Origin: Salvator merianae
Taxonomy: Eukaryota > Chordata > Lepidosauria > Squamata > Teiidae
Direction of reading: 5' to 3'
Assembly (NCBI GenBank): GCA_003586115.2
Contig: QVOM02000116.1
Coordinates: forward strand, 30,543,062-30,607,061
DNA: 64,000 bases
How positions within the stretch are numbered: position 1 is the first letter of the stretch; each line of letters starts with the position of its first letter. The position numbers were made by a program, and so were the translations under genes. Positions 56,633-64,000 of this stretch are shown piece by piece. The notes below the pieces were generated by a model that did not search any database, was not told where the DNA came from, and saw nothing but the letters and a program-made list of their open reading frames with translations.

Positions 56633-56975
56633 GGGACTTGATGAAATCGTCCCTTACAGGGCAGATGGAGTGGCCCTGTGTCCCCTCTGTCTTCCTCTGC
56701 TGGGAGGTAGATGGCCGCCTCCTGTTGACAATTGGGGGGGGGGACTTGATGGAATCATCCCTTACAGGGCAGATGGAGTGTCCCTGTGTCCCCTCTGTCT
56801 TCCTCTGCTGGGAGGTAGATGGCTGCCTCCTGTTGATGGTTGGGGGGGGGAGGGACTTGATGGAATCATCCCTTACAGGGCAGATGGAGTGGGCCTGTGT
56901 CCCCTCTGTCTTCCTCTGCTGGGAGGTAGATGGCTGCCTCCTGTTGATGGTTGGGGGTGGAGGGACTTGATGGAA
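56633..56975. repeat. ~110-bp VNTR, three units plus partial
   Basis: Units begin GGGACTTGATG at 56633, 56741, 56852 and 56962, giving lengths of 108, 111 and 110 bp. Each contains CCCTTACAGGGCAGATGGAG, CCCCTCTGTCTTCCTCTGCT and GGGAGGTAGATGGC with a G8-10 run. Units differ by only a few bases. Because two units are multiples of 3 and the sequence lacks stops in several frames, it stays open on both strands (132 codons plus, 148 codons minus). This is a by-product of the repeat, not evidence of a gene. Confidence 0.9.
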
Positions 56976-57027
56976 TAAATAAATGAACTGGCAAATCATT
57001 ATGATGTGACTTTGTGACTTGATTACA

Positions 57028-57150
57028 TGAGAACATAAGAAATGCCCCACTGGATTGGACCTGTGGGCCATCTAATCCATCAGTCTGGTCTCATCAACAA
57101 GCTGCTGAGGGAAGCCCATCAGCACAATATAAGCACATAGCTGCTCTGCT
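57028..57150 (-). mobile_element. CR1 LINE 3' end, antisense
   Basis: GAGAACATAAGAAATGCCCC, ACTGGATTGGACC, GGGCCATCTAATCCATCAGT, TGAGGGAAGCCCATCAGCAC is the reverse complement of the CR1 3' end (compare the sense copy at 22180). Confidence 0.8.
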
Positions 57151-57179
57151 TACAGACTCCCAGCAGATGCTGTTTACCT

Positions 57180-57620
57180 GCGCTTACCTGCCTGAAAGCT
57201 TGATCAGTGTGCTGGGCTAATCCAGCCCACTGATCCAGATCACTTGGAGGCATGGGTGGGATCAGCACTTTCTGCATCAATGGTGCTGATCTGGATTTCC
57301 CCACAGTGTGGCCATGAAGCTCATGTGAATTTCACGGCCACATCTCTACACCTCCAAAAACTTGAAACAAAAGTGGCTAGTCTCAGGGCCTCATGGGTAT
57401 ATGTGCTTTTCTGGCAGCATGCTATAGCATGCTGATGAAAGGCATTCCCAGGTATTGCCAAACATGGGACGCATGCCTTCTGCATGCCTACTGTGTTCTG
57501 AATCAGGGCTGCTGGTCTCTCCGGTAGACCCAATTAATCAGGTCTACCAGAGATCTAGATTAAGGCCTCTCTGGGTGCCCCTGAGTTCTGAGAAGAGCCC
57601 AGGATTGCTAGGTGAGGCAC
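57180..57620. mobile_element. Large MITE relative without clear ends
   Basis: AATCCAGCCCACTGATCCAG, CATCAATGGTGCTGATCTGG, CATGCCTTCTGCATGCCTAC and AGGTCTACCAGAGATCTAGA follow the order of the interior of the 54846 element read from its other end. Terminal repeats are lost. Confidence 0.5.
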
Positions 57621-58620
57621 CCAACAGTCCCTGGACTCTTTATAGCCATCCAAACAGGTTCCAATGTCTGTTCGCACACATGTAGCTGAGACCACTACAG
57701 GTAGTCCCATAAATTAGATTACTCCTTCTAGATGTTAGACTACAGCTTTTTCCATTTCTGACTACTTGTAATGCTTATGGATGTTCATATGAGTTGGAGG
57801 CCAAAACAACTAAAATGCACCATGTTGCAAAGGCTACTTCAGGTTACACAAATCTGCCTTTTTGTTAAAAGGCAGACATTCTAGTGAAAATCTTAATCTA
57901 TGGTAAAATTCACAGTTAAGAATTTGCTAACATATACTGCAGTCACCAAAATGATTTGTGAAGAATATTCTAAGTATCTTAATTTATTAAGTCCTTTCTC
58001 TAGCGTGTTTTTTTTAAATGACATTTTCATTTCATTTCACTTTGCAAACTGCTTCTCCTCACCACAACTCCACCAATCTATGAAAGAATTTCAGCCCTAA
58101 AGAGAGAAGAGGAATAAAACCTCTTTGATTACAGCCACTTACTATTTTATTTGATAGATTAAATGAGCCAACACATTCTACTTTGGAGATTAAGGAATAA
58201 AGCTCAAAGCAGTGGAAAGCACATCACATTTTATCTCTTGAATAAAGATCCTTTTATACCAGTTTCTGGGTGTGATATGCAATGTTTTCCATAGGCACCA
58301 TGACAAAGAAAACCTAATAAAAAATGACAAATTAATGAAGCATGAGGCTCCTTTTTATGGCTGTGAGGAACACAATGTGTCCTTGGCTCTTGATAGGCAA
58401 ATACATAAGATGTACAAAACTGACAGCTTATTTAATACAGAAAGCATTAATCATATTACTGTACAAATTAAACCCTCCTTTTGCATCTTGTCTTTATTTT
58501 TATATTCATTGCTTCCTTTCAGCAGAATAGAAACAATTTTGCTGTTCTTTCAAAATGAGTCTACTGAGATTCTTCAGGTTTAAAATTATTTCTCAAAATG
58601 ATATTTTGGTTTGAACTGTC
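57621..58620. other. No gene seen
   Basis: AT-rich unique sequence. A 103-codon frame (58272-58583) is not recognisable. Confidence 0.4.
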
Positions 58621-58623
58621 TTA

Positions 58624-58788
58624 GGATGATCTGCACTGGCCTGCATACTGGATCAACAAGTGTACTAGGAGTCTCCCTTCTGCATGCTGGTACAGTCTAA
58701 GGAAGACCCTGGATGGGTCACCAGTGTGCAGAAGGGAGGCTCCTAGGATGCTTGCTGGTCCCATATACCAGCCAGTGCAGAATGATCC
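58624..58788. mobile_element. Palindromic MITE with TTA target duplication
   Basis: GGATGATCTGCACTGGC (58624-58640) and GCCAGTGCAGAATGATCC (58771-58788) are inverted ends, flanked by TTA on both sides (58621-58623 and 58789-58791). The interior pairs across its length (ACTAGGAGTCTCCCTTCTGC against GCAGAAGGGAGGCTCCTAG). 165 bp. The 3-bp TTA duplication and the CTGCACTGG words tie it to the GGCCC-CTGCAC palindromes. Confidence 0.85.
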
Positions 58789-59087
58789 TTAGTGTCAAGT
58801 AATTTAGGTGGTTCTAAAGAATACAGACCAGTGCACAATCCTCAAAAAGAAAAGCGAGATCAAGATCAACTGATATCCATCAAAGGCTTATCAACTGCCC
58901 TTTTGTATAGCTGTACTGCATGATGAGGGTGGAAGGTCAAAGAACACATTTAAGGACCAGCAACAGGTCATCCCTTATCATTTTCCCATCAGTTATAACT
59001 CATCTTCTACTATTCCACCGCAACAATCTCTGTTTGGGTTTCTGCACTGTACTACTGGTACTAAAAGTCCTTAATGGAAGACTGTAA

Positions 59088-59238
59088 GTGCATAAGAACA
59101 GCCTTGCTATATTATACAGATCTGCATCCTGTTCTCAAGGATGCCAGCCGTATGACTGTGGGAAGTCTACAAGCAGGACATGAGCATCATTCTCAACATT
59201 TATCATTCCTAGCACCTGGTTGTAGAAGGCATAAAACT
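59088..59238 (-). mobile_element. CR1 LINE 3' end, antisense
   Basis: CATAAGAACAGCCTTGCTAT, GCATCCTGTTCTCAAGGATG and GGGAAGTCTACAAGCAGGAC with ATGAGCATC is the reverse complement of the CR1 3' region. Confidence 0.8.
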
Positions 59239-60790
59239 GGTAATGTTAAAGAATTGGTGGGCAGAGCTGAAGTTAATTGGCCAAACTTAAAAATTTGTCC
59301 AAGTAAATTCCAGCTAGTACAAACATGGATCTGAATTCAGACTCTCCAGAATGTGGAAGCTTTGTGGACAGAAGTGCTCCATGTTGCTCCTGGAGCCTTG
59401 TAGAGGAACTCTGGCCATTGTACTCTCAATAATAGTCCTCAGATTTCTAAGAGGATCAGAAACATTCCGAGGAACATTCGGACATTTTCATAACTATGAT
59501 TAATATCCTCTACATTGAAAAGAACTGAATTCTGAATTGTTGGCTGTAGCATGAAGATGATACAGGAGATAAAATGTTGGGTTGATGAAAGCTGTAATTC
59601 AACAGCATCTTGGGGAGGGGGAAGATTCTGCTAGACAATAAGATTGCAGTGTTTGACCCATTGAAACAGCCTGTCTTTGTTATAGGACTGCTGACCATGA
59701 TTCTGAACACTAGCTGTAATGTGAAGATTAACTCTTTCTGCACTCATTACAGAACCAAATTAACTTTGGATTCCTGAGCCTGTCTTTTGTTGCAAGAGAT
59801 ATATCCAAGCAAATATGGCAATGGAGAGAATCACATGAGCTTAAGCCTGAAAATGTATCCTCTAGTTTCTGCAGATATCTGTTTCTTTATGATATATGCT
59901 GCTTTTCAGGAACATCTGAAGGGCCATGATTCAGTCATTCCTGCATGGGATACACAAAAAACAGCCATATGCTATGTATAAAGAGCACTACAATTATTCA
60001 TGGCACAGTCCAAAGTGCCATGACCCTCTTTCTGTCTTACTCTCTCTGACATCTTATTTTTCTTTGATTTGCTTTTTAAAGGGTGATAAAGAAAAGCTCC
60101 ACTTTACAGCCAGTAATTGTTTCTTAATGGTTGACTCTCTGACACATTAGCTCTTGCTGCCATCTCAGAAGAAACTTTGATGTGATTTGTCCAACTATTA
60201 AGGCTATTAGTTGAAACTTGAAATTGATTTATTTTGCCCATTGCATTAACCTTTTTTGGCAGACTCATCATGTCCTTATACAGGGCATGGCAATTGCACC
60301 TTAGAGTACAAACATAATTCTTTATCCAAGATTGACTAAAATCTGAGTCATAATCCACACACAAGTGTAAGGACAAAAATAAAAAAATCATCAGCTTCCT
60401 ATCCAAGCCATTGCTGTTATACACCAAAGACAGCTAACTTGTTTTTTGAGCTGGCAGCTGTATTCGCCCTTCACTAGTCCTTCAAGAGCCATATTCCAGA
60501 AGTGTGGCTGGCCTTCCAGGCTCTTTCATGAACATGCATATAAGGACATGGAATATTTCTCATCTCTGTTCATTACAAGTTCAACCTGATGACTATGAAT
60601 GAAATACCCCCCCCCCAAAAAAAAATTACACTTGCTTTCTCTTGCCTTTTTGTTGGACATAAAATTTTACCTGGTCACATCAATATCCACACCTATAAGT
60701 ATCACTATTTTTTCCTATACTTGTATTTTAGGCTATAAAGAAAAGTTCCTCTTGAAACAAATTTTATAAAGTAAAGGCTTTTAGGAGAAA
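59239..60790. other. No gene seen
   Basis: AT-rich unique sequence. C10A9 run at 60607-60625. Open frames up to 107 codons are not recognisable. Confidence 0.4.
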
Positions 60791-60920
60791 CAGAGATAGA
60801 GATAGAGATAGAGATAGAGATGATAGAGATAGAGATAGAGATAGAGATAGAGATAGAGATAGAGAAAAAGAAAAAGAAAAAGAAAAAGAAAAAGAAAAAG
60901 AAAGAGAAAGAGAAAGAGAC
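60791..60920. repeat. (GATAGA)n-(GAAAAA)n-(GAGAAA)n hexanucleotide tract
   Basis: GATAGA units with one GATGATAGA interruption pass into about six AAAAAG units and then GAGAAA units. The shared 6-bp period suggests point mutation and spread within one ancestral hexamer array. Confidence 0.95.
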
Positions 60921-61291
60921 ATATGTGGTTGCAGAGACTGAAAAGTGATTTGCTTTTAAACGTGTACTGCTCTAAGTATGTCAAGAGTCCCAAAGAAAAT
61001 AATTATTCTGCTTGTATTGTAAGTTAAGTTTTAAATAAGCAATATTGTTGACATTATACTTTGAATGAAATGGTATTTAGCATAGAAATTGAGAACATGA
61101 ACAAAAACTAAATACAAAAAAAAAAAATAGTATGAAGTAAAGTCTGTCAGCAAAAATAACCTACCCTGCCAATCTACACCATGTTAATCAGAAATGGGAA
61201 GGACTTGTCACAACACTAATTTTATGAGGTACCATATTTTAAAATGATCTTCTCAAATTACACTGCAAAAAAGTTAATTTATTGCCTTTTT
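60921..61291. other. No gene seen
   Basis: AT-rich unique sequence with an A10 run near 61120. Confidence 0.45.
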
Positions 61292-61342
61292 GGAAGGAAG
61301 GAAGGAAGGAAGGAAGGAAGGAAGGAAGGAAGGAAGGAAGGA
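61292..61342. repeat. (GGAA)n microsatellite
   Basis: About 12 perfect GGAA units. Long GGAA arrays can bind ETS-family factors, but nothing here shows a regulatory use. Confidence 0.95.
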
Positions 61343-61679
61343 AATAGCTTGTGTTTTCTGATGATAAATTTGCTGTAGGAAATGTTTCAAAGAAAGTCGT
61401 ATCTGCAGATGTAGTCCTATAGGATTTGACAGCATGGATTTTGTTCTACACTCCTGAGAACTTACCCTTTCAGCAAGGTTAAAATCTGTTATATTCAATG
61501 GCTGTAGCCAGACACATGATTAAAGACGAGGTGATTAGACAAGGCCAACTACTTACATAAAGTTTTATACCTTGCAAGGTCTTTTGGTTGAGGGTTAGTC
61601 TTGTATCACTTGTTCTGTTGTAAAGAGAAATTTACTGATGATATCTTTTCCATGCTGCTTCTCCAAATCTAGAGCAAAA

Positions 61680-61846
61680 GCTGCCATGCATTGGTTGCTG
61701 TGTAGTGGGACCAGCTGTTACAGAGGACAGTTCAAAAGAACTGTTGTATGGTGTCCATGTATACACTGCAGACACCATGCAGTATTTCCTTTGAACTGTC
61801 CACTGTAGTGGCTGGTCCCACCACACAGCAACCAATGCGTGTCAGC
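61680..61846. mobile_element. Foldback element with 67-bp arms, 85% identical
   Basis: The arm 61689-61755 (starting CATTGGTTGCTGTGT) and the arm 61771-61837 (its reverse complement starting CATTGGTTGCTGTGTG) match at 57 of 67 positions around a 15-bp spacer. Weaker pairing extends to 61680 and 61846. No clear target duplication. Related 38-bp words recur just downstream. Confidence 0.85.
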
Positions 61847-61861
61847 TCAGAGAGCAAGTTG

Positions 61862-62275
61862 GTACAGGGGACAGTTCAAAGTAATTTACATATGGCGACT
61901 ACATGATCCAAGTCCCCACAAGTTTTCTAGGTGGAAAGAACATATACTGAAGACAGATATCCTAAAGCTCTGGTTTGTGCAAGGTGCAGAGAAGCACAGC
62001 TGCAAGAGAGTAAATTTCCCTGCAGCAGGTGAGAGCAGGAGTTCTATAGATCAATGATTTGCTAATTTCTAAATCCCACTTTTCCTCTCTCTGCAAGAAC
62101 TGGAACCCACATGTCCCTGCCTACACTAGAAGAAGCAGGTCACCTTTAAAAGGCAACAAATGTGTGGGTCCTGCACGTTGTAGTGCCCGGATGGCCATAA
62201 TGTATGAATTTCGGCTTAGTCCTCAGGAAGAAAGGAATTACAGAGGGCAATTCAAAGCAACTTTCACATGATGGT
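61862..62275. repeat. Two further copies of the foldback's TACAG-GGACAGTTCAAAG word
   Basis: GTACAGGGGACAGTTCAAAG (61861-61880) with TTACATATGG, and TTACAGAGGGCAATTCAAAG (62238-62257) with TTCACATGATGG, repeat the core of the foldback arms (TTACAGAGGACAGTTCAAAA). Four related words therefore lie within 600 bp. Confidence 0.6.
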
Positions 62276-64000
62276 ACAGAGCCTGAGTCAGAAGCTGACC
62301 TACTCAGCTGCAGGAAAAAAGTAAAAATAAGGTGATTGATCATAAAACACTCCATAGGTTCCATATCCCAGGTCCAAGGGAAAACCCTTCAGGAAATCCA
62401 TAGAAAATGCCTCCTAAAGAAGTTCCACTACCTTATTCTGTATGCAACGGTCTGCTCTGTACAAGAAATACTTTTCTTTTCACAGGATAAAGATTTATGA
62501 AATGTGGCACAGCAACATCAAGGGCTGAGAACCATTAATTTAAGATAACTTTCTTCATTCTCCAGCAGAAATTGCTGAGCGATCAGATCTTCGTTTTGCC
62601 TTTTGCTCTCCGTGGTATAATGTATGCCATGCCAGGATCGCAGCTCCCTGTTATTAATTATACACCACTAAGGCGCTTATAAAAAATCTTATGCTCACCA
62701 GGGCAATTGTATTTGGAGGGAGAGAAAGAGCAAAATGTAAGATCTACTGCCTAGTCTAGCCCCTCTAGTCTATGAAATTCATTTCATCTGTGCTCTTTAT
62801 AATCCTGCCTTGAAAACTCATTTCATTTTAAAGTGCTGTAAAGAAGTCATGTCTATATTCAGGGCCTGCTTAGTGAGCAGCAGGTCTTAAAATAATCCTT
62901 CTGGGTTGCTCGGTTCCATGTTACTTCAGCAGCAAGAACAACAATGAAAAAAAAAACTTGGCCGGGATAACAATCTGACCTTATGTTAAGCCACAAAAAT
63001 AATAAAACACAATCCGGAAAGGGAAAGATGAATAAGGCTGGTGGAAAGTAGTCATAACACTGCCAGAACAGTGCAGTCAGGGTATTTACAGAACTTCTAA
63101 GGGTCTTTACATCTATAATCATAGGACCCAGTTTTGATGGGAAGAAAATAAAGGGATTTTTTTGAACCCTGGGCAAAAGTCTTGACAGATTTGCTCCATC
63201 TTATGTCTTACATGCGTGTACAAAATGAAGGTTAAAGCACTGCCATAAACATGCCTGCAAACCTCTGCAAAGAGACACTACAGGAACTCTATCATTTACT
63301 CAAAGTCCAAATGCTGAACCTCGTTACTAGTCCTCATGATTTCAACAGTATTACATCCATAATACCTCACCAACTATCTTGAAGTGTTGCCCCTAACCAA
63401 GGTAGATGTAGTGTCTCTTTGCTAAATGAGCGATGGTTGTGGGAGGTGAGCAAACTCATAAGGGGAGTTTTCTCTGCTCATTATGTTCATGCCTCCGTAG
63501 GCTAGAATATGATGGGGATCAGTTTCAGTAGTGCACAAGGAAATGCTGCTGGAAGTGGTGGAAGTCAGTGTTTGCTGCAATGGGTCCTCCTGTAAACTGC
63601 AAAGGCCAGGAACAAAAAGCTCCTGGCCTTCAGAGGTTGGCCACCAGCTTTGAGGGCTGCTGTAGCTTTTGAAACCATAGCCAGGCCTGGGACACCATGG
63701 GCCATTCACCATGTGGATGGCTCTTAGCTTGTGCTAGGGCTAGTCTGGCCCAGTATGGGCCACACTACCTGGTGTGAGATAGCACAGCATGGGGTAGCCC
63801 ACATCATGAGAAAATGCAGTGCTCTGACAGCAATATCCTAGATTATAGCATTCACTCCTCTAGAGGATCCAATTCCATAAATGGGACAGAAAGATAACAG
63901 CCCTCTTCTACACTGTGCTGCTGAACAATAGATATCCAGAGATATACTGTCTCTGATGCCTCCTAAGTTTAGCATTCATGCCATCTGTAAATTTCTCTTT
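62276..64000. other. No gene seen; unique sequence
   Basis: No repeat or exon recognised. The stretch 62560-62870 is unbroken by repeats and mixes AT-rich words with isolated CpGs (GCGATCAG, TTCGTTTTGCC, AAGGCGC). That is the look of conserved non-coding DNA, but conservation cannot be judged from one sequence. Confidence 0.4.

Noticed and set aside
56580..57071. Open frames of 132 codons (plus) and 148 codons (minus), the longest in the window
   Set aside because: They are produced by three copies of a ~110-bp tandem repeat and are open on both strands at once. No domain, start context or codon preference supports a gene.
60781..60993. Minus-strand frame with long LFLFLF and LYLYLY runs
   Set aside because: Translation of hexanucleotide repeats.

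Overview
This window reads as non-coding vertebrate DNA, most likely from a squamate reptile. The lineage call is an inference from the repeats. There is a decayed RTE/BovB-type LINE, several CR1 LINE pieces, a tRNA-derived SINE with a BovB-like tail ending in (ACC)n, a LINE tail of the kind common in lizards and snakes, many short palindromic DNA transposons, and frequent tri-, tetra- and hexanucleotide microsatellites. The base composition is AT-rich by eye. I recognise no exon of a cellular gene, tRNA, rRNA, CRISPR array or intact transposase. The longest open stretches (up to 148 codons) lie in tandem or interspersed repeats or resemble nothing I know. The window is therefore an intergenic region or a large intron.

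Layout. 1-2.4 kb: unique sequence with simple repeats. 2.46-3.74 kb: a complete non-autonomous hAT-type element with an 8-bp target duplication, filled by an array of about 145-bp hairpin units. 3.8-8.9 kb: LINE tail, SINE, and several inverted-repeat transposons, one with a nested insertion. 9-18 kb: mostly unique, with scattered MITEs. 18.6-27 kb: large MITEs (one family at both 7.3 and 18.6 kb, another at 20.2 and 23.0 kb) and a CpG-rich insert at 26.4 kb. 28.0-29.2 kb: dead BovB next to a dead antisense CR1. 30.05-31.3 kb: an AT-rich degenerate satellite whose GC-rich islands are palindromes of the form GTTGCC-n-GGCAAC. 31.4-45.3 kb: MITEs, LINE tails and a BovB 3' end. 45.8-47.4 kb: a 29-bp minisatellite, and a MITE with a (CTTT)n expansion. 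49.9-50.7 kb: two MITEs abutting at ATA trinucleotides. 54.8-57.6 kb: large MITEs and a 110-bp VNTR inside a LINE-derived repeat. 58.6-62.3 kb: a short palindromic MITE, CR1, hexanucleotide and GGAA microsatellites, and a foldback with 85% identical arms. The last 1.5 kb looks unique.

The unifying observation is that many otherwise different MITEs have ends beginning GGCTG or GGCC, and the better preserved ones are flanked by 3-bp duplications (TCA, TAA, TTA, ATA). This suggests one PIF/Harbinger-like mobilising activity. I found no new gene system. The best leads for follow-up are the hairpin-array hAT element, the X-box-like satellite and the 3-bp-TSD MITE group.
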